A stretch of 64,000 nucleotides of DNA from Pseudoclavibacter soli DSM 23366 (GTDB taxonomy: Bacteria; Actinomycetota; Actinomycetes; Actinomycetales; Microbacteriaceae). The notes beneath the pieces are model-generated. The model searched no databases. It had not been told where the DNA came from and saw nothing but the letters and a program-made list of their open reading frames with translations. The DNA lies in NCBI RefSeq assembly GCF_000423505.1, contig NZ_AUIC01000005.1:169758-233757 (forward strand). Direction: 5' to 3'. The first letter of the stretch is position 1; each line of letters starts with the position of its first letter. The position numbers and the translations under genes are program-made. This document shows, in pieces, positions 32,177 through 41,496 of this stretch.

Positions 32177-33766
32177 ATGGCTGAGCGCGACTCCTTCTTC
32201 ATCACCACGCCGATCTTCTATGTCAATGACGTGCCGCACATCGGGCACGGCTACACCGAGGTCGCTGCTGACGTGCTCGCCCGTTGGCACCGGCAACGCG
32301 GAGACGACACCTGGCTGCTGACCGGCACCGATGAGCACGGTCAGAAGATTCTGCGCACCGCCACAGCCAACGAGGTGACCCCTAAGCAGTGGGCCGACCG
32401 CCTGGTCGAGAACGCCTGGAAGCCGCTGCTGGCAACCCTCGACATCAGCAACGATGACTTCATTCGCACCACCGACGAACGCCATGAAGAGAACGTCAAG
32501 GTGTTTCTGCAGCGCCTGTACGATCGCGGCTACATCTACACCGGCGAGTTCGAGGGGTTCTACTGCGTCGGCTGCGAAGAGTACAAGCAAGAGAGCGACC
32601 TGGTCGACGGCGAAGGCGAGTTTGCCGGCCAAAAGGTGTGCGCCATCCATTCGAAGCCGGTCGAACTGCTCAAAGAGAAGAACTACTTCTTCAAGATGAG
32701 CGAGTTCGGCCCTCAGCTGCTGAAACTCTACGAAGAGCATCCCGAGTTCGTGCAGCCGGCGAGCGCACGCAACGAGGTTGTCTCGTTCGTGCGCCAGGGG
32801 CTCACTGACCTGTCGATCTCACGTTCGAGCTTCGACTGGGGTATCAAGCTGCCTTGGGATGAGTCGCATGTGCTCTATGTCTGGATCGACGCGCTGCTCA
32901 ACTACATCACCGCCGTCGGCTACGGGCAAGACGACGAGGCGTTCGCCCGTCGCTGGCCTGCGCAGGTGCACCTGGTCGGCAAAGACATTTTGCGTTTTCA
33001 CGCCGTGATCTGGCCGGCACTGCTGCTGGCGGCCGGGCTCGAGCTGCCCAAGCACGTGTTCGGCCACGGCTGGCTGCTGGTCGGCGGCGAGAAGATGAGC
33101 AAGTCGAAGCTCACTGGCATCGCTCCCACCCAGATCACCGACGTGTTCGGGTCAGATGCCTTCCGCTACTACTTCATGCGAGCGATCAGCTTCGGCCACG
33201 ATGGCTCGTTCTCGTGGGAGGACATCGCCAGCCGCTACGAGTCTGAGCTCGCCAACGGCTATGGCAACCTCGCCTCGCGTGTGCTGGCCATGATCGAGCG
33301 TTACTTCGACGGCGCCGTGCCTGAGGCCGGCGAGCTGAGTGCGGCCGATCGCGTGATCGTCGAGCTGGTCGAGGCGGTGCCCACGATTGCCGATGCGCAC
33401 TTCGCCGAGTTCAAGATCAACGAGGCGCTCGCCGAGATTTGGCGCATCGTTGACGCGCTCAACGGCTACATCACTGAGCAGGAGCCCTGGGCCGTGGCCA
33501 AGTCGGGTGACCGCGAGCGCCTGGCGACGATTCTGCACACCGCGTGGCACGCGCTCGGCGCTCTCACCGTGCTGCTGTCTCCGGTGATGCCCAAGGCCAC
33601 CGCGCAGCTGTGGAGTTCGCTGGCCACCGGCGACGTGCGCGACGTGATCGTCACCGAGGCCGCCGAGTGGCAGCGCGTGGCGCTCGACACCGTGCACGCG
33701 ATCGAACCGCTGTTTCCGCGGGTCGATGCCTCAACGGTGCCCGAGACCCCGGTGCCGCAGCACTAG
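32177..33766 (+). CDS. metG: Methionyl-tRNA synthetase
   Basis: The 529-aa class I synthetase has HIGH at residues 21-24, KMSKSK near 305 and an anticodon-binding helical domain. A connective region with CVGCEEYKQESDLV...CAIH is the zinc-knuckle remnant. It lacks the C-terminal tRNA-binding extension of some MetRS. I prefer the ATG at 32177, because TACAAT (32164-32169) ends 7 nt before it, fitting a leaderless start. An ATG 9 nt earlier is possible. It heads the metG-tatD-rsmA cluster. Confidence 0.95.
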   Translation: MAERDSFFITTPIFYVNDVPHIGHGYTEVAADVLARWHRQRGDDTWLLTGTDEHGQKILRTATANEVTPKQWADRLVENAWKPLLATLDISNDDFIRTTDERHEENVKVFLQRLYDRGYIYTGEFEGFYCVGCEEYKQESDLVDGEGEFAGQKVCAIHSKPVELLKEKNYFFKMSEFGPQLLKLYEEHPEFVQPASARNEVVSFVRQGLTDLSISRSSFDWGIKLPWDESHVLYVWIDALLNYITAVGYGQDDEAFARRWPAQVHLVGKDILRFHAVIWPALLLAAGLELPKHVFGHGWLLVGGEKMSKSKLTGIAPTQITDVFGSDAFRYYFMRAISFGHDGSFSWEDIASRYESELANGYGNLASRVLAMIERYFDGAVPEAGELSAADRVIVELVEAVPTIADAHFAEFKINEALAEIWRIVDALNGYITEQEPWAVAKSGDRERLATILHTAWHALGALTVLLSPVMPKATAQLWSSLATGDVRDVIVTEAAEWQRVALDTVHAIEPLFPRVDASTVPETPVPQH

Positions 33767-33776
33767 GGTCGCGCAC

Positions 33777-34682
33777 ATGAGTCACAAGCACCGCGACCAC
33801 AGCTATCCGCCGGCTGGCGAGCCGTTGCCGATCGCCGTCTACGACAACCACACGCATATCGAGCCGCCCCTGATCGACGTGGTGCCAGAGTCGAGCGAAG
33901 ACCCGCATACGCGTCCGGGAGCCGACGCACTGAACGCCCCGGCAGACTGGATTGCGCAGCTCGACCTTGCTGAGGCTGTGGGCGTGCGCGGCATCGTTCA
34001 GGCCGGCACCACGCTCGCCACATCACGGTGGGCGGCAGAGCATGCCGAACGCGACCGGCGCATGCTTGCGGGTGTGGCCATCCACCCGAATGAAGTGCCG
34101 GCGTATGCCGCAGCAGGAATGCTTGACGATGCGATTGCCGCGCTCGACGCACTTGCCGCGCGCGATCGGGTGCGCGTGGTCGGCGAGACCGGCCTCGACT
34201 TTCACTACACCGAGTCGGCCGACTTCGACACACAGGTGCGCTCGTTCGAGCAGCACATCGAGATCGCGAAGGCCCACGACATCGCGCTGCAGATTCACGA
34301 CCGCGACGCTCACGCCGAGGTCGTGGCCACGCTGCTGCGTGTTGGCGCGCCCGAGCGCACGGTTTTTCACTGCTTCTCGGGTGACGCCGAACTGGGGCGC
34401 GTGTGTGCCGAGCACGGCTGGTATGCCTCGTTCTCGGGCACGGTCACGTTCAAGAACGCCGAAGGGGTGCGGGCCGGGCTGCGCGAGCTGCCCCGCGACC
34501 TCGTGCTCGTTGAGACCGACGCGCCGTACCTGACTCCCATGCCCTACCGCGGGCGCCCGAACGCTCCCTACCTGCTGCCGAACACGGTGCGGTTCGTGGC
34601 AGAGCACCTCGCGCTGCCACTCGACGAGTTCTGCGACCAGATCGTCGCCAACACCGAGCGCGTCTACGGAGCGTGGGCATGA
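33777..34682 (+). CDS. tatD: TatD-family metal-dependent deoxyribonuclease
   Basis: The 301-aa TIM-barrel hydrolase has metal-binding residues in [34 protein letters not shown] and [10 protein letters not shown]. The C-terminal [18 protein letters not shown] is typical. It sits 10 bp after metG, and its stop overlaps the rsmA start. Proteins of this family degrade DNA or act as D-aminoacyl hydrolases; the specific substrate is not shown. Confidence 0.92.
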   Translation: MSHKHRDHSYPPAGEPLPIAVYDNHTHIEPPLIDVVPESSEDPHTRPGADALNAPADWIAQLDLAEAVGVRGIVQAGTTLATSRWAAEHAERDRRMLAGVAIHPNEVPAYAAAGMLDDAIAALDALAARDRVRVVGETGLDFHYTESADFDTQVRSFEQHIEIAKAHDIALQIHDRDAHAEVVATLLRVGAPERTVFHCFSGDAELGRVCAEHGWYASFSGTVTFKNAEGVRAGLRELPRDLVLVETDAPYLTPMPYRGRPNAPYLLPNTVRFVAEHLALPLDEFCDQIVANTERVYGAWA

Positions 34683-35563
34683 GCGACGACGTGCAGCTGT
34701 TGGGGCCGGCGCAGGTGCGCGAGCTGGCTGCGCGCCACGGCATCACCCCGACCAAAAAGCTCGGCCAGAACTTCGTGATCGACCCCAATACCATTCGGCG
34801 CATCGTCGCCGCGGCCAATGTGCGTGCCGACGATCGTGTGCTCGAGGTGGGGCCGGGGCTCGGCTCGCTCACCCTGGGGCTGCTCGAGGTGGCTGACGAT
34901 GTCACGGTGATCGAACTCGACGCAGGGCTTGCCGCAGCGCTGCCGGCCACCATCGCCCGACAGGCGCCCGGGCGCAGGGTGCGCATTATTCCGGGGGATG
35001 CGGCAAAGGTCGGCGAGGCCCAATGGGCTGCAGCCCGAGATGGCGAGTCTGCCGGAGGCCCAACGGCAGTGGTCGCGAACCTGCCGTATAACGTGGCGGT
35101 GCCGATTGTGCTGCATCTGCTCGAGACCTTTCCGAGCATTCGCCGTGTGCTGGTCATGGTGCAGGCTGAGGTCGCCGATCGTGTTGCGGCCGCGCCGGGC
35201 AGCAAGGTCTATGGCGTGCCGAGTGTCAAAGCGGCTTGGTACGGGCAGTGGTCGCTCGCCGGGTCGGTGGGCAAACACGTGTTTTGGCCGGCACCGAATG
35301 TGACCAGCGGGTTGCTGGCCGGCGACATCGTGGCGCCCGATGCCAGGCCTGGCGACGAGGCTCTGCGGCGCAACGTCTTTCGTGTGGTTGACGCGGCGTT
35401 CGCGCAGCGCCGCAAGACACTGCGGCAGTCGTTGGCTGGGCTTGCTGGCAGTCCGGCAGCGGCCGAAGACCTGCTGCGTGCCGCTGGCGTCGACCCGGGG
35501 GAGCGTGCTGAGCGTCTGGGGCTCGCCGAGTTCGTGGCGATTGGTCGCGTTCTCGCTGACTGA
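34679..35563 (+). CDS. rsmA: 16S rRNA dimethyladenosine transferase RsmA (KsgA)
   Basis: The 294-aa SAM-dependent enzyme dimethylates A1518 and A1519 of 16S rRNA. It shows [11 protein letters not shown], the SAM site [23 protein letters not shown], and the catalytic [10 protein letters not shown]. The ATG overlaps the tatD stop (ATGA). In many actinobacteria ispE follows directly. Here about 4 kb of other genes intervene. Confidence 0.94.
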   Translation: MSDDVQLLGPAQVRELAARHGITPTKKLGQNFVIDPNTIRRIVAAANVRADDRVLEVGPGLGSLTLGLLEVADDVTVIELDAGLAAALPATIARQAPGRRVRIIPGDAAKVGEAQWAAARDGESAGGPTAVVANLPYNVAVPIVLHLLETFPSIRRVLVMVQAEVADRVAAAPGSKVYGVPSVKAAWYGQWSLAGSVGKHVFWPAPNVTSGLLAGDIVAPDARPGDEALRRNVFRVVDAAFAQRRKTLRQSLAGLAGSPAAAEDLLRAAGVDPGERAERLGLAEFVAIGRVLAD

Positions 35564-35587
35564 CCCGGCTCGAAGCCCCGGCCCCAT

Positions 35588-35645
35588 CGAGTGTGCAGAA
35601 AAGCTGCCTACCGAGGTGGGTGTAGGCCGTTCTTCTGCACACTCG
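35588..35645. terminator. Long hairpin between convergent genes
   Basis: CGAGTGTGCAGAA (35588-35600) pairs perfectly with TTCTGCACACTCG (35633-35645). Inside it GCCTAC (35606-35611) pairs with GTAGGC (35622-35627). Lying between the convergent rsmA and SpoU genes, it may act as a bidirectional terminator. It lacks a T-tract on either side, so this is tentative. Confidence 0.5.
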
Positions 35646-35670
35646 CTGAGCGGGTGGCGACCGAACCGGC

Positions 35671-36540
35671 TCAGGCTCGCAGCGCCCACATCGCCACGGC
35701 GCTGGTTGCCGCGACATTCAGCGAGTCGACGCCATTGCTCATCGGAATCTCGACCAGCGTGTCGGCCGTGCGCAGGCACGCCTCAGATACGCCGTATCCT
35801 TCTGAACCGAGCACCAGGGCGAGACGGTTGCCTGCTGATGCCGAGTGCACCTGCTTGGCGAAGGCATCGAGGGTGACCGCGCGCTCGTCAAGCGCCAGGG
35901 CAGCCACATGAAACCCGGCGGAGTGCAGCAGCGGGGCGAGACTGCGCCATCCACCGGTATGCGCCCACGGCACCTGCAGCACCGTGCCCATGCTCATGCG
36001 CACCGCACGGCGATACAGCGGATCGGCGGTGTGCGGGGTGAGCAGCACCGCGTCGGCGCCGAGGCCGGCCGCCGAACGAAAGATCAGCCCGACGTTGGTG
36101 GGGTCGACCACGCCCTCGACGATCACGATGCGGCTGTTCGGCGCTGCGGCAGCTTGGGCGATGACGGTCTCGGCGTCGAGCGGCGCTGGCCGGTTCATGC
36201 AGCCGATCACACCGTGATGCAGCTCGAAGCCGGTGAGGGCGGCGAGATCTTCTTCAGCCCCGGTAAACACCGGGATGGGTGCCAGACCGGCCTGTGCTCG
36301 CTGCGCATCGCCCTGGCCGGCAGCGGCCAGCAGAAACTCGATCTCGGGCACGGCACTGCGCTCGGCCAGCACCGACCTCGGCTGGTGACCCGCGGCGAGC
36401 GCGCGCTCGAACACGAACTTCGACTCGGCCAAGTACAGACCCCGCTCGCTGTCGATGCGTTTGCGCAGAGCCGAATCGGTGAGCCGGGCGAACTCGTCAA
36501 GGCGAGGGTCGTCGAGGCCGTGCACGTCGAGAATGGGCAT
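35671..36540 (-). CDS. SpoU/TrmH-family RNA 2'-O-methyltransferase
   Basis: The 289-aa protein has an N-terminal L30e-like substrate-binding domain (LRKRIDSERGLYLAESKFVFERAL) and a C-terminal SPOUT knot domain with motif 1 VIVEGVVDPTNVGLIFRSA, motif 2 LALVLGSEGYGV and motif 3 IPMSNGVDSLNVAATSAV. It methylates a ribose in rRNA or tRNA; the target nucleotide cannot be told. TAGGCT ends 6 nt before the ATG, indicating a leaderless start. Confidence 0.9.
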   Translation of the reverse strand: MPILDVHGLDDPRLDEFARLTDSALRKRIDSERGLYLAESKFVFERALAAGHQPRSVLAERSAVPEIEFLLAAAGQGDAQRAQAGLAPIPVFTGAEEDLAALTGFELHHGVIGCMNRPAPLDAETVIAQAAAAPNSRIVIVEGVVDPTNVGLIFRSAAGLGADAVLLTPHTADPLYRRAVRMSMGTVLQVPWAHTGGWRSLAPLLHSAGFHVAALALDERAVTLDAFAKQVHSASAGNRLALVLGSEGYGVSEACLRTADTLVEIPMSNGVDSLNVAATSAVAMWALRA

Positions 36541-36668
36541 GCGTCAAGCCTAGTGAGGTCTGGGTGGCGGCCTGTCACGTTTTGCGCTCCCGCGACATGT
36601 ACTCAGTGAAGGAACGAGTGACTTGCAACGTGTGGGCACTTGAGACAATGACAGCCAAGGGAGAATTC

Positions 36669-37406
36669 ATGAATGCGACACCAGGTGAGATGACCGGCGA
36701 CGATCTGGAGCGCGAGCTGAGGTCTGTCGATCCGGCTGCAGCTGCTGTTATTGGGCAGGATGCCGTGCACCAGTTGCTGCGCCAGGCTCAGTCTTCTGCA
36801 GCTCAAACTGCGTCTGGCCGTGGGCATGGTCGCAGTCGGCGCTTCTGGGCTGTGGTCGCATTGGCGGCGGTTGGAGTTGGTGCGCCGACTGCGGCGGTCG
36901 GCAGCGGGTTGCTCGCACAGACCGGATGGTTCGGCAGCCCCGCGACCTCGACCGAAGAAGACACGAGCGAGTACATCGATACCGGAGCGGCAGACTATCT
37001 GGACTATGCCGCCGCGCAGTGGCCATCAGAGGTCGTTCTGCCAGACGGTTATGACACACAGGCTTTCGCTGAAGCTGCTGCAGGCTACTTGCGTCCGAGC
37101 GGAGGAGCGATGGTGCAGAGGACCTCGATTCTCTACAACTTCGAGGGTGCCGCAAGATACGCCTGGATGCGAGAGTGGCTTGACGCGAACGCCGTCGGTG
37201 ATACCGCTCGTGAGCAGCGTGCTGCCGAAGTGCTGACTGACCCGATGCAGTGGCAGGCCGCTGCATCGTCTGACGGCGGCGGAGTCATTGACCATATCCG
37301 CGCTGTCGGGCAGGCCGCTCTGGACGGAGACCGAGCAGCAGTCGCCGAGGACGCGCAGCGATACTCAGGGTATGACCAGGCCATTCTCGATCGAGCACGC
37401 GCGTGA
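36669..37406 (+). CDS. Single-span membrane protein paired with a sigma factor
   Basis: The 245-aa protein has a cytoplasmic N-terminus of about 55 residues (DDLERELRSVDPAAAAVIGQDAVHQLLRQAQ), one membrane segment (RRFWAVVALAAVGVGAPTAAVGSG) and an extracytoplasmic domain with two long helical stretches. Position and topology fit a sigma-factor partner of the CU044_5270 or anti-sigma kind, but there is no zinc anti-sigma HxxxCxxC motif. Its stop overlaps the sigma gene start. GGGAG precedes this ATG; frames further upstream look non-coding. Confidence 0.7.
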   Translation: MNATPGEMTGDDLERELRSVDPAAAAVIGQDAVHQLLRQAQSSAAQTASGRGHGRSRRFWAVVALAAVGVGAPTAAVGSGLLAQTGWFGSPATSTEEDTSEYIDTGAADYLDYAAAQWPSEVVLPDGYDTQAFAEAAAGYLRPSGGAMVQRTSILYNFEGAARYAWMREWLDANAVGDTAREQRAAEVLTDPMQWQAAASSDGGGVIDHIRAVGQAALDGDRAAVAEDAQRYSGYDQAILDRARA

Positions 37407-37948
37407 GCAGGGCGAACGGCCGCAGTGGGGCATCCGGTGCGGATCAAGAGTTCGATGACTTGATGGCCGCCCTTCTGCCAGATCTCGTGCGGTATTTCGC
37501 CCGACGCATCCCCGATGCACATGCGGCGGTCGACTGCGCGGCCGACACCGCACTGATCATGTACGAGCGGTTTACGCAGCTGCCGATCTCGGCGGATGAA
37601 CGGCGGGCATGGGCTTTTGGAATCGCGCGAAACGTGCGCTCGAGCCATTTGCGCAAGAGTGTACGGCGGCTCGAGATCGATGATGCATTGCGCGAAGTGC
37701 TGGTAGGCGAGATCAGCGACGTCGCCGAGGTTGCGTCGCGCAACGAACAGATCAACCAAGTGCTGCGAGCCTTGCCCACCCTCTCATCTGCTGATCAGGA
37801 ACTGCTGACACTTGTCGTCTGGGACGAGTTGCAAGTGCAGCAGGCCGGTGCCGTGGTCGGCCTGAACCCTACCGCGGCACGCAAGCGCTACGAACGCGCA
37901 CGGAATCGTTGGCGGAAAGCGTATGCAGGCCTCGGGAGTGAAGCCTGA
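37403..37948 (+). CDS. ECF-type RNA polymerase sigma factor
   Basis: The 181-aa protein has sigma-70 region 2 (LLPDLVRYFARRIPDAHAAVDCAADTALIMYERF, ERRAWAFGIARNVRSSHLRK) and region 4 (LRALPTLSSADQELLTLVVWDELQVQQAGAVVGLNPTAARKRYERARNRW). It recruits RNA polymerase to a small regulon. The GTG start overlaps the stop of the membrane partner gene (GTGA). The partner gene comes first, the reverse of the common sigma-then-anti-sigma order. Confidence 0.88.
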   Translation: MSRANGRSGASGADQEFDDLMAALLPDLVRYFARRIPDAHAAVDCAADTALIMYERFTQLPISADERRAWAFGIARNVRSSHLRKSVRRLEIDDALREVLVGEISDVAEVASRNEQINQVLRALPTLSSADQELLTLVVWDELQVQQAGAVVGLNPTAARKRYERARNRWRKAYAGLGSEA

Positions 37949-38121
37949 GCCGGTTCTCACGGCATGTGTCGGCTCGGGGCAGTCCCGCGCCAACATCCCA
38001 CAACATTTGCCGTGTTTGAGCTCTTTTCGCGGCAAGTGGCGTGAGAAAAAGATGGCGGGGCGATGGCGGGGCGCCGCAGGGATAGTTGAGGATGCCCGTG
38101 ACCGTCAGACCGAACGCCAGG
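37949..38121. other. Intergenic between convergent genes
   Basis: This stretch contains TTGCCG and CGGCAA about 17 nt apart, a weak hairpin around an AT-richer stretch, and a short duplication of ATGGCGGGGCG. No gene is seen. Confidence 0.4.
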
Positions 38122-38595
38122 CTAGAGCTGACGCGACATCGCGAAATTGGTCAGCGAGACACCGCGAACGATCGGCGCTCTTTGCTCGTCCACGACGAAA
38201 CCGCGTGCCTCGAAGAACGCTCGGGCCGTGATGCTCGCGTGCGTGCTCAGCTGTGTCGCGCCCGCTGCTCGGGCCGTTTCCGCCGCCCACGCCAACAGCG
38301 CCGATGCGACCCCCTTGCGAACGTCTCGCGGTTCGACGAACAACATGTCGATGTACCCGTGCTCATCGACATCGGTGAATCCGACCACTCGGCCGTCGAT
38401 CTGCGCCACCTGAGTGTTTGCCGTGGCTCGTGCTCGATTCCACACGCCCAAGTCGCGGTCAACGCCTGACCACGCTTCGACTTGCTGCGCCGTGTAATCA
38501 TGACTTGCCGTTTGCCGAATCGCCCGCACGCACACATCGAAGGTCTCGGGTGCATCGGATTCGCGGTACGCACGCAACGACATTTCGGTCGTCAT
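38122..38595 (-). CDS. GNAT-family N-acetyltransferase
   Basis: The 157-aa protein has the GNAT acetyl-CoA loop DVRKGVASALLAWA preceded by YIDMLFVEP, and the terminal ARAFFEARGFV. The N-terminal MSLRAYRESDAPETFDVCVRAIRQTASHDYTAQQVEAW matches the small, uncharacterised YafP-like acetyltransferases. The substrate is unknown. It is translationally coupled to the luciferase-like gene upstream by a 4-bp overlap. Confidence 0.88.
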   Translation of the reverse strand: MTTEMSLRAYRESDAPETFDVCVRAIRQTASHDYTAQQVEAWSGVDRDLGVWNRARATANTQVAQIDGRVVGFTDVDEHGYIDMLFVEPRDVRKGVASALLAWAAETARAAGATQLSTHASITARAFFEARGFVVDEQRAPIVRGVSLTNFAMSRQL

Positions 38596-39626
38596 CGCCA
38601 GCCGAGCGCCGGCGCGATATCTTCGAGCACCGTCTGCAGCAGTCGAGTGTTGTATTCGACGCCGAGCATATTCGGCACCGTCAGCAGCAGATGATCGGCC
38701 TCAGCCACGGCGGTGTCTGTGGCCAGATCGGCGATCAGCTGGTCGGGCTCGCCGGTGTAGCTCTTGCCGAAGCGGGCGATCGTCTCGGCGTCGATGTAGC
38801 CCACCTGATCTTCGTCATCGCGCTGGCCGCCGCCGAAGTATCGTCGGTCTTCGTCAGCGGTGATCGGCAGGATGCTGCGGCTGACTGAGACGGTCGGCGT
38901 GCGCTTCCAGCCGGCTTGCGCCCAGGCCTCGCGGTAGACGCGGATCTGCTCGGCCTGCAGCTCGTGGAACGGCACGCCGGTGTCTTCGGTCAGCAGCGTC
39001 GAGCTCATCAGGTTGTAGCCCTGCTCGGCAGCCCAGGCTGCACTGCCCCGGGTGCCCGAGCCCCACCAGATGCGCTCGTGCAGGGTGCGCGACTGCGGCA
39101 TGATCGGCAGTGGCTGGCGCACACCGCTGGTGCGCGGGTCGCTGGTGGCCACACCGGCACCCTGGATGGCGGCCATGAATTGGGTGGCATGGCCGCGAGC
39201 CAGGTCGGCGTCGCTCTCGCCCTCGGCGGGCACATACCCGAATGACTCATACCCACGGTCGGCCGGCTCGGGCGACCCTCGGCTGATGCCCAGCTGCAGT
39301 CGCTCGCCGCTGATCAGATCGGCGGCCGCGGCGTCTTCGGCCATGGCGAACGGGTTTTCGTAGCGCATGTCGATCACGCCGGTGCCGATTTCGATGCGCT
39401 TGGTGCGCGCGCCGACGGCAGCCAGCAGGGGAAAAGGAGAAGCCAGTTGGCGAGCAAAGTGGTGCACGCGGAAGTACGCGCCGTCAGCGCCGATCTCTTC
39501 GGCGGCCACCGCCAGATCGATTGACTGCAGCAGCACGTCAGATGCGGTGCGCACGCGAGAGCCGGGCACGGGCTGGTAATGCCCGAAAGAGAGGAATCCG
39601 ATGCTTTTCACAACGGGTGCAACCAT
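38592..39626 (-). CDS. Luciferase-like (LLM) flavin-dependent oxidoreductase
   Basis: The 344-aa TIM-barrel protein of the bacterial luciferase family uses FMNH2 or F420. It shows the N-terminal IGFLSFGHYQPVPG, AEEIGADGAYFRVHHFARQLASPFPLLAAVGARTKRIEIGTGVIDMRYENP, and ERLQLGISRGSPEP. The substrate cannot be inferred. The start is probably the ATG at 39626; a GTG two to four codons downstream would also fit. The divergent ispE starts 75 bp away. Confidence 0.85.
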   Translation of the reverse strand: MVAPVVKSIGFLSFGHYQPVPGSRVRTASDVLLQSIDLAVAAEEIGADGAYFRVHHFARQLASPFPLLAAVGARTKRIEIGTGVIDMRYENPFAMAEDAAAADLISGERLQLGISRGSPEPADRGYESFGYVPAEGESDADLARGHATQFMAAIQGAGVATSDPRTSGVRQPLPIMPQSRTLHERIWWGSGTRGSAAWAAEQGYNLMSSTLLTEDTGVPFHELQAEQIRVYREAWAQAGWKRTPTVSVSRSILPITADEDRRYFGGGQRDDEDQVGYIDAETIARFGKSYTGEPDQLIADLATDTAVAEADHLLLTVPNMLGVEYNTRLLQTVLEDIAPALGWR

Positions 39627-39701
39627 ACTGTGGGTGACAGTATTCCTTGCACAGACAAGCATTCGGTCCGGAGTGTTGCAGCACGCGGCTAGACTCGTTG
39701 C

Positions 39702-40658
39702 ATGCACCCCGCATCGCCGTCGATCACCACGCGAACGCCCGGCAAAGTCAACCTGTTGCTGGCGGTGGGTGAGTGCGGCGACGACGGCTACCATCCGGTC
39801 GTGAGCGTCTATCACGCCGTGCAGCTGTATGAAGACGTCACGGTGGCCTGGTCGCCAGAGTGGCAGCTGAGTTTTCGGGGCGGTCGGCCCATGCCGGTCA
39901 CCGATGACAACTTGGTGCTGCGTGCCGGTCGCCTGTTGGCGGCCGAGGCCACCCCGTTTTTGACCGACAACTCGCCAGAGCGCCTCACCGCCTCGATCGC
40001 GGTGCGCAAACGAGTGCCGATCGCCGGGGGCATGGCCGGTGGCTCGGCTGACGCGGCAGGCACGCTGGTGGCTCTCGCCAAGCTCTGGCGCCTCGACGTG
40101 CCGAAAGCGCAGCTGGCGCGCATCGCCGCAAAGCTCGGATCAGACGTTCCCTTTGCACTGCGAGGCGGCACCAGCATCGGCACCGGCCGCGGTGACCGTC
40201 TGGCGCCGGTGATCGCCGCGCCCACCTTTCACTGGGTGATGATCACGCGCAGCGGCGGGCTCAGTACGCCGGCGGTCTACTCGAAGTTCGACGAAATGGT
40301 CGCCGCTGGCGAGATCGAGGCAAGTGCCGAGCAGCCAGCCCTGGCCCACGCCGAAGCGGTGGTCACAGCGCTGGCCTCAGGCGATGCCCATGCACTCGCG
40401 CCGCTGCTGCAGGATGACTTGCAGTCGGCGGCCATTTCGCTGCTGCCCGAGCTGCAGCAGACCATCGACGCAGGGGTGCGCCACGGCGCGCTCGCCGGCA
40501 TCGTGTCGGGTTCGGGCCCCACAGTGGCTCTGCTCGCCGACAGCGCACATGGCGCCGCGGCCCTCGCCCAGTCGATGCTGGCTCGGGGTCACGACGCCCG
40601 GGTGGTGTCAGGCCCCACTCGCGGCGCCCACGTACTCGACGCCGACGACGAGGCCTGA
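39702..40658 (+). CDS. ispE: 4-diphosphocytidyl-2-C-methyl-D-erythritol kinase IspE
   Basis: The 318-aa GHMP kinase of the MEP isoprenoid pathway has PGKVNLLLAVGECGDDGYHPV at the N-terminus, the ATP loop PIAGGMAGGSADAA near residue 107, LGSDVPFALRGGTSIGTGRGD and the C-terminal GIVSGSGPTVALL. TAGACT (39690-39695) ends 6 nt before the ATG, a leaderless start. Normally it follows rsmA directly in actinobacteria. Confidence 0.95.
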   Translation: MHPASPSITTRTPGKVNLLLAVGECGDDGYHPVVSVYHAVQLYEDVTVAWSPEWQLSFRGGRPMPVTDDNLVLRAGRLLAAEATPFLTDNSPERLTASIAVRKRVPIAGGMAGGSADAAGTLVALAKLWRLDVPKAQLARIAAKLGSDVPFALRGGTSIGTGRGDRLAPVIAAPTFHWVMITRSGGLSTPAVYSKFDEMVAAGEIEASAEQPALAHAEAVVTALASGDAHALAPLLQDDLQSAAISLLPELQQTIDAGVRHGALAGIVSGSGPTVALLADSAHGAAALAQSMLARGHDARVVSGPTRGAHVLDADDEA

Positions 40659-40665
40659 CACTCGA

Positions 40666-41310
40666 TCAGTATGCGACGGTGAAGCGCTGACGGCTGTGCT
40701 CGGGCTTCTCCACCTCGTCGAGCACGGCGATCGCCAGGTCACCGGCGCTCAGGTTCGACTGGCCAGCCTCGTCGACCAGCAGCACGTCGCCGCCGATGCG
40801 GAACGTGCCGGTGGTGGGGCCGGGGTTGTGCCCGCCGAAGCCGCCGGCGGGGCTGATGAAGAACCAGTCGAGGTCGGGCGAGCCGGCCTTCAGATCGTCG
40901 AGCACCGCAGCCAGCTCGTTGGCCTCGGCCTTGAACTCGTCAGGAAAACCGTCGGTGTCGACCACGCGCGGCCCACCCTCGGTCACCTGCAGCGACCCGG
41001 CGCCGCCGATCACACCGAAGCGCTGGCCGTCGGCCGCAGCCTGGGCCGCAACCTCGGCGAGCACGCCGCGCTGCTTGCCTGCGAGCGCCCCGCGTGGTGA
41101 CAGGGCCGAGACGATGACGTCGGCACCCTTGACGGCGTCGCTGAGAAACTGCTCGTCGAGCACCGAGCCGGTGACATAGTGCACCCCCTCGATGGGCTGC
41201 TCGGGCGCCTTGCGGCTCACCGAGGTGACGTCGAGCCCGCGCTTGGCGGCCTCGGCGACGAGTGCGCTGCCGGCGTAGCCGGTGCCTCCGAGAATCACGA
41301 TCTTGGTCAT
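40666..41310 (-). CDS. NAD(P)H-binding (atypical SDR) protein
   Basis: The 214-aa protein has a Rossmann nucleotide site ILGGTGYAGSALVAEA at the N-terminus, VSRKAPE after strand two, ADVIVSALSPRG and VIGGAGSLQV. It lacks the YxxxK of classical SDRs, so it belongs to the atypical NmrA/BVR-B-like group that senses or uses NAD(P)H. AAAGGA precedes the ATG. It is divergent from an HxlR regulator, a common redox-stress arrangement. Confidence 0.88.
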   Translation of the reverse strand: MTKIVILGGTGYAGSALVAEAAKRGLDVTSVSRKAPEQPIEGVHYVTGSVLDEQFLSDAVKGADVIVSALSPRGALAGKQRGVLAEVAAQAAADGQRFGVIGGAGSLQVTEGGPRVVDTDGFPDEFKAEANELAAVLDDLKAGSPDLDWFFISPAGGFGGHNPGPTTGTFRIGGDVLLVDEAGQSNLSAGDLAIAVLDEVEKPEHSRQRFTVAY

Positions 41311-41390
41311 GTGCGTTCCTTTCGTGCGCTGGCACCCGCCACGTGAGGCCGCGGGGTGCGATCTCGAGGGCATTCGAACGGATGCGCGAC

Positions 41391-41436
41391 TCACTTTACG
41401 AGACAATGGTCACTTTGGGAAAGTAGGCACCTTGAA
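41391..41436. promoter_or_regulatory. Probable HxlR operator region
   Basis: TCACTTT occurs at 41391 and 41410 (19 bp apart), and ACTTTGGGAAAGT (41412-41424) is a short palindrome, in the gap between the NAD(P)H-binding gene and the HxlR gene. HxlR regulators bind repeated AT-rich half-sites at such divergent promoters. Confidence 0.4.
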
Positions 41437-41496
41437 GTAACCTTGTGTGACGTGCAAGCCGCGCGCGCATCCATTGGCCGAGCCCGAGGAGAGCAG

